A stretch of DNA of 64,000 nt from Sipunculus nudus. Its lineage: Eukaryota > Annelida > Sipuncula > Golfingiida > Sipunculidae. The translations under genes and the position numbers were made by a program. A model generated the notes under the pieces. The model was not told the DNA's origin, searched no databases, and saw nothing but the letters and a program-made list of their open reading frames with translations. This document shows, piece after piece, positions 19,180 through 25,981 of this stretch. The DNA lies in NCBI GenBank assembly GCA_026874595.1, contig CM049313.1, positions 30,314,008 to 30,378,007 of the forward strand, read 5' to 3'. Each line of letters starts with the position of its first letter. The first letter of the stretch is position 1.

Positions 19180-19484
19180 ACATAGATGCGCTTTTATGGG
19201 GGGTGGGTAATTTTGCAGAAGTGCCTACTTTATTGGGAACCTACTTACACATACCGGAATGTTTACTGAACTTCCATTGCATGGGAAAACCTACGGTGGC
19301 GTTACACATCAGGACAGACAAACACACCAACGAAACCAAACTGTCATTCTCACAGGTGCTGGGTTCGGGCAACGTGAGGGAAGTGTTTGATTGGGAGTAT
19401 TCTGTCACTCTCACACTCCAAACATTTACAGACATTCTCAATTTCATTTGGATTACATACCCTCCTATCACCACGAGATGTTGA
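19119..19484 (+). CDS. Unknown protein, end of rightward unit
   Basis: 121 residues from ATG 19119, overlapping the zinc-ribbon-like gene by 61 bases. It contains alternating hydrophobic strands (VPTLLGTYLHIPECLLNFH; VTLTLQTFTDILNFIW) and few charges, suggesting a compact beta-rich fold. No motif is recognised. A poly(A) signal follows at 19517. Confidence 0.55.
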   Translation: MDTLEQRKSLLEDRRTGCSVNIDALLWGVGNFAEVPTLLGTYLHIPECLLNFHCMGKPTVALHIRTDKHTNETKLSFSQVLGSGNVREVFDWEYSVTLTLQTFTDILNFIWITYPPITTRC

Positions 19485-19516
19485 AGAGACTATCAACGGT
19501 TGTATATTTTATGTAC

Positions 19517-19531
19517 AATAAACTTTTTATT
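19517..19531. terminator. Second pair of opposed poly(A) signals
   Basis: AATAAA on the plus strand at 19517-19522 and on the minus strand at 19526-19531 lie between the convergent genes ending at 19484 and 19604. This repeats the arrangement at 16520-16542. Confidence 0.6.
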
Positions 19532-19603
19532 CTCCAATACAAGCTTTATGTTTTATATATCTATGCATACTACATTTCTGATTACTTTTCATCATATATT
19601 GAA

Positions 19604-20668
19604 TTAAACATCATTACCCCCACCCTGTTTTACAATTAGCGTTCCCATCAACACATGTCGCTCTTTTTTATTTTCACCCAACACCCCAATGATCTCGGGA
19701 CACAAGACAACCTTCATATATTGCAAACGGTTGGTCAGTTTCTGTTTCTGCTCATGCGGGATGCTCAGCGTATCCTTTACATATTCTTCACATTCACCAA
19801 GCATTTTCCTAACCGTGTCCGCCTGCAAGCATCTTTCATCTAAATTATACCTATCAAGCGCCATTCTTTCAAGCTCATGACTAAAACGGTACTGGAAATG
19901 TTTCATGTAGAACTGTACAAAAAGTGAAGCGTGTGCTGTGAAAGAAGGCGGGTTTTCAGCAAATATACGCCCCACTGTATGAAAGTCGTGTACGTTGTAC
20001 AGGTTGAGAACGTGCACGTGCAGGTGGGGCACCAATGAAATCAGATCAAGGAACGAGTTGTACGAGCACACGGCTGTATTGCGAGATTCATCGTCCGTCA
20101 TGTACAACACTTGACAAACCAGCTCACACAAACTGCGAATCAAACACCTCAGCAGCACATCCCAGTCTTCGGGGATATATACATTCCATTTGCGAATAGC
20201 ACAACTACTGTTCCACACGGTGAAATCTTTGTTGAAACACTCCAAACATTCCAATGCGGCGCGGACCAAAATGCTCGCCCTTTCACTACGTGTAAGTGGA
20301 TTCACATCGAAACAATTTTCTGACGGGGGAGGTTTCACGGTGAACAAACTGGCTCTGAAGCTGAGGGCGAACTGTTCCAACACGTGCTGGAAAGCAACAG
20401 GGTCTGGCTTGTCCTCATTGTTTTCAAACATTTTCATATGCGGTTCTAAACCTTTGTACCACATACCGTCCAACCGAAACACTGCGCTTGCTGTATCACG
20501 GTCCACAGAGATACCTTCTTTCATCGAAACTTTGTGACTACTTTTTAAGTTCATATCAAACTTTCCGTATGTTTCACGCATGAACCGCCATTCTCTCTCG
20601 GTTGAAATCGTCCTGCTGGCCAAATGTTTCTTCCACCTTTCAAGCGGGGACACATCTTTGTATGCCAT
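19604..20668 (-). CDS. Large unknown leftward protein, intact
   Basis: 354 residues from ATG 20668, the longest gene of the leftward block and unbroken. TATAAA lies only 7 bases upstream (20675-20680), closer than at other genes here, so the real start may be the Met at 20581 or transcription may start elsewhere. The protein is helical with many aromatic residues and scattered Cys (SILVRAALECLECFNKD; RCLIRSLCELVCQVLYM). There is no signal peptide or known motif. I do not recognise the family. Confidence 0.7.
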   Translation of the reverse strand: MAYKDVSPLERWKKHLASRTISTEREWRFMRETYGKFDMNLKSSHKVSMKEGISVDRDTASAVFRLDGMWYKGLEPHMKMFENNEDKPDPVAFQHVLEQFALSFRASLFTVKPPPSENCFDVNPLTRSERASILVRAALECLECFNKDFTVWNSSCAIRKWNVYIPEDWDVLLRCLIRSLCELVCQVLYMTDDESRNTAVCSYNSFLDLISLVPHLHVHVLNLYNVHDFHTVGRIFAENPPSFTAHASLFVQFYMKHFQYRFSHELERMALDRYNLDERCLQADTVRKMLGECEEYVKDTLSIPHEQKQKLTNRLQYMKVVLCPEIIGVLGENKKERHVLMGTLIVKQGGGNDV

Positions 20669-20675
20669 TCTTGAT

Positions 20676-20834
20676 TTATAGTACAGTCAAAGCCGTAAGT
20701 ACATCTGCTCCCAAGTTTTCAGATAAAGGGGTTTCCACATTTAACTGCGCTTTAGCACCGCAAGGGCTCGCACACGTGCAGAAACATTTACAAACTGAAC
20801 TCTTCACATTGGAGAGCCTCTCTTTTATAGATAA
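20676..20834 (-). CDS. Possible Cys-rich fragment
   Basis: An open frame between two genes reads VKSSVCKCFCTCASPCGAKA and ends at 20676. A TATAAA box on the minus strand (20824-20829) precedes it, but the first ATG after the box (20787) is in another frame, so a frameshift or a non-coding interpretation is needed. Six Cys in 17 residues is unusual. Weak call. Confidence 0.25.
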   Translation of the reverse strand, partial: LSIKERLSNVKSSVCKCFCTCASPCGAKAQLNVETPLSENLGADVLTALTVL

Positions 20835-21094
20835 ACTGCTGTGTCCCAATCCTTTCGGACGCTTTCCATCACCTGCCTGGGGTATCCTCTCACCGCTTTT
20901 ACGGTTAACTTCCCAAATATTTCCGGTCGTACCCGTTGCACCACTATTTCCACGTACCTCCATCTCGCAAAGAAATCTTCAAACACCCACTTCAAAAAAT
21001 CTGTGAACCTCTCACTGTTTGTTGTCTGTTTGGGTTTCCTTTTCAACCAGGATTGACGATTGTTATGAAAATATATACACATATCACGGAACAT
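20825..21094 (-). CDS. Unknown small basic/aromatic protein
   Basis: 89 residues from ATG 21094; a TTG at 21103 is the first possible start in the frame. Sequence features: a basic helix (NNRQSWLKRKPKQTTNSERF), then aromatic residues (KWVFEDFFARWRYVEIVV). No Cys cluster. Directly follows the stop of the Cys-rich gene at 21104. Family unknown. Confidence 0.5.
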   Translation of the reverse strand: MFRDMCIYFHNNRQSWLKRKPKQTTNSERFTDFLKWVFEDFFARWRYVEIVVQRVRPEIFGKLTVKAVRGYPRQVMESVRKDWDTAVYL

Positions 21095-21103
21095 CCCTTT
21101 CAA

Positions 21104-21355
21104 TTAACGCAACAGCTCCTCACCGTGACCTGTCACTTCAAATGATTTAGCGCAAGTACAACAATGCTCTCCTTGACCCACGGCGATATACTGATAACAG
21201 AAATCATAACCTTTCAGTTTCACTTGTTTCATGTGTTGCACTGGAGCCAAATCTTCCTCAACTAAATCTCCCAGTCCTCCTTTTTTCACATAAAAATGAT
21301 TACAGTCCATGTACATTGGACAAGCGCACAGCGAACAAATTTCCGTCAATTCCAT
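21104..21355 (-). CDS. Small Cys-rich protein, unknown
   Basis: 83 residues from ATG 21355, with TATAAA 48 bases upstream (21403-21408), overlapping the end of the RING gene. Cys pairs CSLCACPMYMDC near the start and CCTC near the end, with intervening His residues, suggest zinc binding. Sequence otherwise unfamiliar. Its own TATA box indicates independent transcription. Confidence 0.6.
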   Translation of the reverse strand: MELTEICSLCACPMYMDCNHFYVKKGGLGDLVEEDLAPVQHMKQVKLKGYDFCYQYIAVGQGEHCCTCAKSFEVTGHGEELLR

Positions 21356-21396
21356 CGCGAATACGGGTACTAAATGACAACGTTATGTTACTCGTC

Positions 21397-21909
21397 TCAG
21401 GCTTTATAGCTAAACCTTTCCGCCAGGTTCACATAAGCTTCACATATACTACCACAGATAGCACAACACAAATTCCCTTCACGGTGACTTCGCTTGTCAG
21501 CGCACGTCAGACATATACCTACGTGATAACAGGGATAAAACATTAAACTAGCAGGTTCTGTTTCACACAAAAAGCACAACATTTGATTTTGCTCTACGTC
21601 TAGCGCTATACTGTTTCTTTTTTTCTTTGTTTTCACAGGACCCTTTAAGTGGATTAACCTGTGAAACTGACGTTTCACTGTGTCCACCTGCAGGCGTTGT
21701 AAACTGGGCACGACGTGGAATGTACCTTCATCATCTTAAAAATAACTGTTCATAAGGAACTCTCGAATAACGTCAGCTAGTTTTTTCTTTACACTCTGTT
21801 TCGTGCTGCGAGTCCATTTCCGTTTCAGGCATTGCACTTCCACCTGCCCCACAAAAGTCAGATTTTGGTACCGGTGAGAGTTCATCCTCTTTTGTGTAGT
21901 TTTCACCAT
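21397..21909 (-). pseudogene. C-terminal RING-finger protein (E3 ligase-like) with in-frame TAA
   Basis: RING proteins of this kind usually attach ubiquitin and can act on apoptosis or defence; that role here is inferred. The RING region reads CFLCETEPASLMFYPCYHVG, then C-x2-C and CCAIC, ending 16 residues before the stop, like the C-terminal RING of inhibitor-of-apoptosis proteins. The frame runs back from the RING to TAA 21736-21738 and continues in the same frame for another 57 codons to ATG 21909 (MVKTTQKRMNSH...). The RING part alone has only a GTG start, so one gene split by a stop is the best reading. Confidence 0.7.
21403..21408 (-). promoter_or_regulatory. TATA box
   Basis: TATAAA on the minus strand, 48 bases before ATG 21355. 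Confidence 0.6.
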
Positions 21910-22352
21910 GTTTGTGAAGGCTGAGCTTTATGTACATAGCCACAAACTTCTCACAATACCTGGACCCTTCACGTTATCTGTAACCGGTCACGTCAACGAG
22001 GTCTAAACCGACAGGAACGTGAACACCGTAACAGGGGAGAATAACCTCAGCCTCTAAATCTGTCTCCTGCTCGAACAATTCCGCGTTCACCATTTGTTTC
22101 ACCTGACTTTTGAACTTCATAAGATACGACTACGTGTGCCTTAGTGAGGGAACCTGGGATCCCGCCCTTGGTATTGTACACCTCGCTCATAGCTGCTAAC
22201 ATTTTGCATTCCACCACGTAAGCGGGGGGCAAGGAATGATCTGCTCGCATACTTTCTGCTTGCTCAACCAACTTGTCCACCCTATACACCATACACTCAC
22301 CCTGTTCAGCGATCTTCTGTTTTATTCCTGCCAGCAAGCCTTTCAAAATCAA
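21773..22352 (-). pseudogene. Unknown leftward protein, frameshift plus in-frame TAA
   Basis: The first frame (from a TTG at 22352, probably coding from within or after the previous gene) reads helical sequence (KGLLAGIKQKIAEQGECMVY) to about 22120. Sense then passes to another frame (KFKSQVKQMVNAELF), reaches TAA 21974-21976 in the middle of continuous protein-like sequence, and goes on to 21773. The last 137 bases overlap the N-terminal part of the RING gene in a different frame, which is longer than other overlaps here, so the real end may lie earlier. Family unknown. Confidence 0.45.
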
Positions 22353-22575
22353 TTATACACATAAAAGTTATTGTACCACGGCAAGCGGCTAAACACATGT
22401 CACACCAAAATACACGACGGCACATTTCGTAGGTGATATTAAATGTACTGCGCCTTTCAACACGAGGGCGAACTAATTCACATTTCAACCCCCTACCACA
22501 ACCGCAAAACCTGTCGTGTTCTAATCCTAACAGCTCCAAACTCGCCACAGTCGCTTCGTTATTGTAACTCTCCAT
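22306..22575 (-). CDS. Cys-rich protein, probable zinc binding
   Basis: 89 residues from ATG 22575, selected because TATAAA lies 38 bases upstream (22613-22618); the open frame extends further up but only through a GTG. Cys groups CGCGRGLKC and CRRVFWCDMCLAAC suggest two zinc sites. Its last 47 bases overlap the next frame. I do not recognise the family. Confidence 0.6.
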   Translation of the reverse strand: MESYNNEATVASLELLGLEHDRFCGCGRGLKCELVRPRVERRSTFNITYEMCRRVFWCDMCLAACRGTITFMCIIDFERLAGRNKTEDR

Positions 22576-22612
22576 GTTTGCAAATAGACGCAAACACTGA
22601 ACTGCTTCGGGC

Positions 22613-22618
22613 TTTATA
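22613..22618 (-). promoter_or_regulatory. TATA box
   Basis: TATAAA on the minus strand, 38 bases before ATG 22575. Confidence 0.6.
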
Positions 22619-22622
22619 CGTT

Positions 22623-22802
22623 TCACGATATCCACCCTTGGCGACGGTAACGCGCCATCATGTCCCTGTGAGCTTTGTTGATTTTTGGTTTAGCTTTTTT
22701 GCGCCCACGTACTTTGTCAACGACTCGTTTCAATTTGCTGATTAAACCGCGCCCTCTCCTTCTGTGTCTGAAAACTCGCCTCTGACACTTTCTTTTCCCC
22801 AT
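22623..22802 (-). CDS. Small Arg/Lys-rich protein, core-like
   Basis: 59 residues from ATG 22802. Almost entirely basic, with short Arg runs (RRVFRHRRRGRG) and a Lys/Arg helix (LISKLKRVVDKVRGRKKAK). Composition resembles adenovirus-type core peptides, but it is separate from the plus-strand peptide cluster at 13-14 kb and lacks a long hydrophobic tail. An overlapping frame (22742-22990, minus) starting near a TATAAA at 22938-22943 is open too but was not called. Confidence 0.55.
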   Translation of the reverse strand: MGKRKCQRRVFRHRRRGRGLISKLKRVVDKVRGRKKAKPKINKAHRDMMARYRRQGWIS

Positions 22803-22986
22803 TTCAACTTCTGCGTCAAGCGACTTATGAGTACGGCTCCCGTTCTGCACACTTTTCTTCTAACTGGACCTACTGTTAATGTCTCTACCAAGCAGTGCGA
22901 TACGACACTAAGCAAACGTAAAAATGTTGACCACATTTTTATAAATGATACCACATCACTCAGGGATTGATAATGTTTCACTTTAG

Positions 22987-23517
22987 TCATTGTTTGTCCA
23001 CTTCATCCTTCCCACCTTCATCATCCCCATCGATTTCTTCCAGTACGTCATCCAGAAATTTCTCAACTCTTCGGGACCGCTTCAACTTTTGCACAGATTT
23101 ATCCAGTTTATCAATCACATTATCTAACATTCCACTCAGTTGACTCTCACTCACATCGGCTCCCGGTTCCAGCAATTCAGTAGCATCAGAGTCTTGACTG
23201 TTTACTGGCGGGTCCTCTAATTCTTCTTCTTTTTCATCTCTTTCGGGAAGGAATTTTATCTTTTTTACTCAACAGAAAGGGTCCTCTTCATACAACACGA
23301 CCCATTCGTGTTTTCCTAGTTTAGGGTTGTACCTGTACACTTCGTACAAACCGCTGTGTGTGTTCATTTTCCATTTTTCTCCTGGCGTTTCAATGGAGTT
23401 CTGTTTCATTGAAATGTAATCAGCTAACTCAGTCACCGTTGCCAAAGCGTGATGACCGATGGCCACTGATCGCCGGACTAAGCCTTCCATGACTTTGTGT
23501 TCCTGATCCATCCTCAT
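22987..23517 (-). pseudogene. Unknown protein with acidic helical tail, split by TGA
   Basis: ATG 23517 lies 44 bases after a TATAAA (23561-23566). The frame reads 82 residues (alternative Met at 23511), meets TGA at 23269-23271, and continues in the same frame to TAA 22987. The second part has no ATG near its beginning, which supports one gene. The tail alternates Leu and acidic/basic residues (SGMLDNVIDKLDKSVQKLKR) as in a coiled coil and ends in Asp/Glu. Function unknown. Confidence 0.55.
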
Positions 23518-23560
23518 ACAATATCAGTAACCAAATGCCCTGTGCTGTCACTTTAGCCCC

Positions 23561-23566
23561 TTTATA
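23561..23566 (-). promoter_or_regulatory. TATA box
   Basis: TATAAA on the minus strand, 44 bases before ATG 23517. Confidence 0.6.
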
Positions 23567-23603
23567 GCTGTATTGTACTTCACCCTCACTTATTACTTCT
23601 CCT

Positions 23604-24106
23604 TTAAGCTAATTCAGGGAAAGGCCACAGCGGCTTCTCAGAAGCTGTTAATTTCACACATTGCCTTATCTGTGTCACCAAATGGAACCAAAACAACTCT
23701 CCAATTTTGTACAACTGGCTTTTTACTTTGTATCCTACATACCCCTTCACAGGAATATCCACATTTATCATCTCTTCTCCGAAAGCTTGTATCTCTTTCA
23801 CCCTCTCCACCCACGCTCCTTTTTCTTTTAAAAAAGACAAATCTACACTCGTTATACCCGCAAAAAGGAAATACTGGTACCCACGGTACATGTGTTTTCT
23901 TATGTAGGTTAGCAAAACCTCATTCGAACGCGGTAACACATTCATATCTGTGGCCAGATTCATGCTCAACAGCTTCTTACACATCAACATGTCAGTGCTT
24001 ACAGTCTCCTTAATTTTTAACACGCTCTGCTGTAACCTGGTAAATCTTCCTGGGCCATATAATCACGCAATATATCAAAATATTTTCCCGGAACTGTGAG
24101 GGTCAT
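23604..24106 (-). pseudogene. Unknown leftward protein, frameshifted near its start
   Basis: ATG 24106 opens a sensible frame (MTLTVPGKYFDILRDYMAQE) that ends at a stop near 24027. Another frame beginning in the same place runs on for 139 residues to 23604 (LLSMNLATDMNVLPRSNEVL; YRGYQYFLFAGITSVDLSFL). One base gained or lost near 24040 would join them. Compact, with aromatic and hydrophobic strands. Overlaps the previous gene by 32 bases. Family unknown. Confidence 0.5.
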
Positions 24107-24368
24107 TTTTTTCTACACTCTTCCACTCTTCAAACTCTCTCACAAACAATTCGGCTATATCTTTCTGAATGTCACCAAATGTACAGAGAGCTCCTTTTAA
24201 TATATGGTCCGGAGCGTTTTTTCTCCAAACGGTAACATTTTTCATAATCAATACGTTCACACAAAACCTCACACAGCTCTTACCACCTATAAACCACGTA
24301 CAACGATGTTGCATCAACATTGAAAGGTTGCCAATTTGCGAATTGAAATTGGTTCTTACATTTCTCAA
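24075..24368 (-). CDS. Unknown small protein
   Basis: 97 residues from the first Met at 24368; the Met at 24320 is an alternative. A hydrophobic/Cys middle (TWFIGGKSCVRFCVNVLIM) is followed by a helical acidic end (DIQKDIAELFVREFEEWKSV). No convincing TATA box at the usual spacing. Overlaps the following gene by 32 bases. Family not recognised. Confidence 0.45.
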   Translation of the reverse strand: MRNVRTNFNSQIGNLSMLMQHRCTWFIGGKSCVRFCVNVLIMKNVTVWRKNAPDHILKGALCTFGDIQKDIAELFVREFEEWKSVEKNDPHSSGKIF

Positions 24369-24507
24369 ATCGATTGTATAGGTAGAAAACCCTACCTTAC
24401 ATACGAATCAACCCCCTTCACACAACCCTGTGGAACCCCAGTCAATGCCACGCATGTGATCTACGGCTGTTTTCATTGGGTGTCTTTGTGCTTGAGGGTG
24501 CGCATAT

Positions 24508-24600
24508 TTACAATACTTGTCCCGCGTACAACATCCCCTCTTCTATAGTACGCAAAGCGTTCTCCATCATCGCAGCTTCCCTAGTTTCAAACACTTCCAT
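24508..24600 (-). CDS. Micro-gene of 30 residues with its own TATA box
   Basis: ATG 24600 lies 45 bases after a TATAAA at 24645-24650, the same spacing as at larger leftward genes. The 30-residue product is amphipathic and Ala/Met/Glu-rich (FETREAAMMENALRTIEEG). The same open frame extends upstream without Met for about 11 codons, so it may instead be the frameshifted end of the gene at 24635-24751. Both readings are possible. Confidence 0.4.
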   Translation of the reverse strand: MEVFETREAAMMENALRTIEEGMLYAGQVL

Positions 24601-24634
24601 CTTGTACACGACAGAATGATACCGCTCACGACCT

Positions 24635-24751
24635 TCACGCTAATTTTATACCTCGCAACTTCAAATCTATCACAAAATTACCTAAGTTCTCAGAGAGTTC
24701 AAACAACTTATGACTGACTTCCCTCAGTATTTCCCGCGTGAACATTTTCAT
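24635..24751 (-). CDS. Short unknown protein, ATGA overlap with previous gene
   Basis: 38 residues from ATG 24751, which overlaps the TGA of the preceding gene (24748-24750) as ATGA. The sequence is a plausible helix-rich segment (FTREILREVSHKLFELSENL) and ends at 24635. It may be a short gene or the front half of a gene frameshifted into the next frame at about 24640. Confidence 0.45.
   Translation of the reverse strand: MKMFTREILREVSHKLFELSENLGNFVIDLKLRGIKLA
24645..24650 (-). promoter_or_regulatory. TATA box
   Basis: TATAAA on the minus strand, 45 bases before ATG 24600; it lies inside the end of the neighbouring short gene. Confidence 0.45.
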
Positions 24752-25026
24752 CTCAACCTTAGCGCATTTCTCTTTAAACGCTCATACAGTTTCAGGTAAA
24801 ACTGACTCACTTCATCCAAACATGCCCCTGACCATTCGTATATCTCTTTACGGATATCTCCCATTTCAACACGGTTGAACACCAACTCTAAAGATTCAAA
24901 CAAGGTTTTTGCTTCCAAAACATCATTGTCTAAACACTTCACATAGGGACCCGCTCTATCGCATGAGTAATATTCATTTTCTATTCTAGCGCTGTTTTTG
25001 TCTATTTTATCCAATTGTATCAACAT
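24748..25026 (-). CDS. Unknown helical protein
   Basis: 92 residues from ATG 25026. Helical with heptad-like leucines (LEAKTLFESLELVFNRVEMG; CLDEVSQFYLKLYERLKRN). Three Cys, no cluster. The stop overlaps the next ATG in ATGA. Family not recognised. Confidence 0.6.
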   Translation of the reverse strand: MLIQLDKIDKNSARIENEYYSCDRAGPYVKCLDNDVLEAKTLFESLELVFNRVEMGDIRKEIYEWSGACLDEVSQFYLKLYERLKRNALRLR

Positions 25027-25049
25027 TTGACATACTATATGCCCAATAG

Positions 25050-25196
25050 TTATATCCGGTTGTCGTTCAACTCAAAATTTTCATAATTCACAAATGAGGG
25101 GCATTTTTTATATATCATCTGCATTGTCACATCCCAACTTGGAACACTCTCTGGACATATACGTCTCTTACCGCTCAATCGCTTAACATGTGCCAT
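25050..25196 (-). CDS. 48-residue protein at the element's right edge
   Basis: ATG 25196, TAA 25050. A basic N-terminus (AHVKRLSGKRRIC) leads into a mixed segment (SWDVTMQMIYKKCPSFVNYE). TATAAA lies 48 bases upstream (25244-25249) at the edge of a (TA)n tract. It is the outermost gene of the leftward block, so it may be the first gene read at that end. Function unknown. Confidence 0.5.
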   Translation of the reverse strand: MAHVKRLSGKRRICPESVPSWDVTMQMIYKKCPSFVNYENFELNDNRI

Positions 25197-25242
25197 ACTC
25201 GACAATCTCACCTGTTTTGGTCACACAATTCCATTTGCCCAG

Positions 25243-25243
<1 letters not shown>

Positions 25244-25291
<48 letters not shown>
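25244..25291. repeat. (TA)n microsatellite, with TATA box at its left edge
   Basis: About 22 TA units. The leftmost TTTATA (TATAAA on the minus strand, 25244-25249) is 48 bases before ATG 25196, so the tract may have grown from a promoter TATA box. Confidence 0.7.
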
Positions 25292-25295
<4 letters not shown>

Positions 25296-25297
<2 letters not shown>

Positions 25298-25770
25298 CCC
25301 CCAGAAAAGTTCTACCTCATTTAACTTCACCCTCTCGCCAGGACTTAACTTCACCTCCATCTGACGGTATTGTGATCCACTGTGGGGAGAACTTCTAGCC
25401 CACATCACTTCTGCCCCACAAATACGGTGAACCTAGCTAAACTTCTACCCCCAGACAAGTTCTGCCCCATGAAAACTTCCCCCCCCCCCCGCCAGGGGTT
25501 AACTTCGCCCCCAGGTGAGGGCACTGTGACCCATTCTGGGGAGAACTTCTACCCTCTGGTCCACTCAAAGGGCGAAGTTCACCCACAAAAAGCCAGACAA
25601 GTTCTGCCCCATGAATACTTCACCCCCCCCCCCCCCCCCCCGCCAGGCGTTAACTTCGCCCCCAAGTGAGGGCACTGTGACCCATTCTGGGGAGAACTTC
25701 TACCCTCTGGTCCACTCAAAGGGCGAAGTTCACCCACAAAAAGGGCAAAGTTCACCCTAATAAAGGGAGA
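25296..25770. repeat. Tandem repeat, about 142-150 bp unit, three copies
   Basis: Copies start near 25304, 25454 and 25596. Each holds AAGTTCTGCCCCAT, a C run, GCCAGG(G/C)GTTAACTTC, GGGCACTGTGACCCA and GGGGAGAACTTCTA. The first copy is diverged. The poly-C runs are likely length-variable. No gene. Confidence 0.75.
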
Positions 25771-25805
25771 CATTTATAATACTTCGCTATATACTACTGT
25801 TGTCA

Positions 25806-25979
25806 AAAACTAAGCCCACGGTAACTTTCCAGGAACGCCCACCAACACCACCTCCCATTCCAGATCCGAAGGAAGCCATATGTTTCTACTGTCACCAGAA
25901 GGGACACTATGCAAAGTCCTGCTTGCAGAAAAAATCTGGAAGAAGCCAAACTAGCCATGACAATACAAATTTAAACTAA
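25806..25979 (+). pseudogene. gag: Gag nucleocapsid fragment with CCHC zinc knuckle
   Basis: An open frame reads a Pro-rich stretch (RPPTPPPIPDPKEA) and then CFYCHQKGHYAKSC at 25881-25922, a perfect C-x2-C-x4-H-x4-C knuckle that binds the RNA genome. It ends at TAA 25977 and the pol frame begins at once in a different frame, as expected where gag and pol are joined by frameshifting. Capsid and matrix parts are absent. Confidence 0.85.
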
Positions 25980-25981
25980 AA

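Larger units (their letters stand above)
1..25249. mobile_element. Polinton/Maverick-like integrated virus (left end outside window)
   Basis: Seen: in one gene-dense stretch there are a type B DNA polymerase, a Walker A/B ATPase, a DDE integrase, a capsid-like protein and an adenain-like protease. This combination defines Polinton/Maverick elements and adintoviruses. The polymerase is open to base 1, so the left end lies outside. The last gene that fits starts at 25196, and its TATA box runs into a (TA)n tract; no terminal inverted repeat was found there, so the right boundary is approximate. At 25 kb or more it is longer than the usual 15-20 kb. Many genes carry stops or frameshifts, so this copy is not expected to be active. 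Whether it is a Polinton or an integrated linear virus genome cannot be settled without the left end. Confidence 0.9.

Noticed and set aside
22742-22990. Minus-strand 82-codon frame overlapping the Arg-rich gene at 22623-22802
   Set aside because: Open and preceded by TATAAA, but the box lies inside the frame and the sequence is low in protein-like pattern; left as a note only.
1-25249. Alternative genetic code with TAA as a sense codon
   Set aside because: TAA also ends several genes sensibly (3666, 7876, 15796), and frameshifts show that the copy is decaying.
25296-25770. CRISPR-like array
   Set aside because: Units are about 142-150 bases, with no short repeat and unique spacers; a minisatellite-type tandem repeat in an animal genome.
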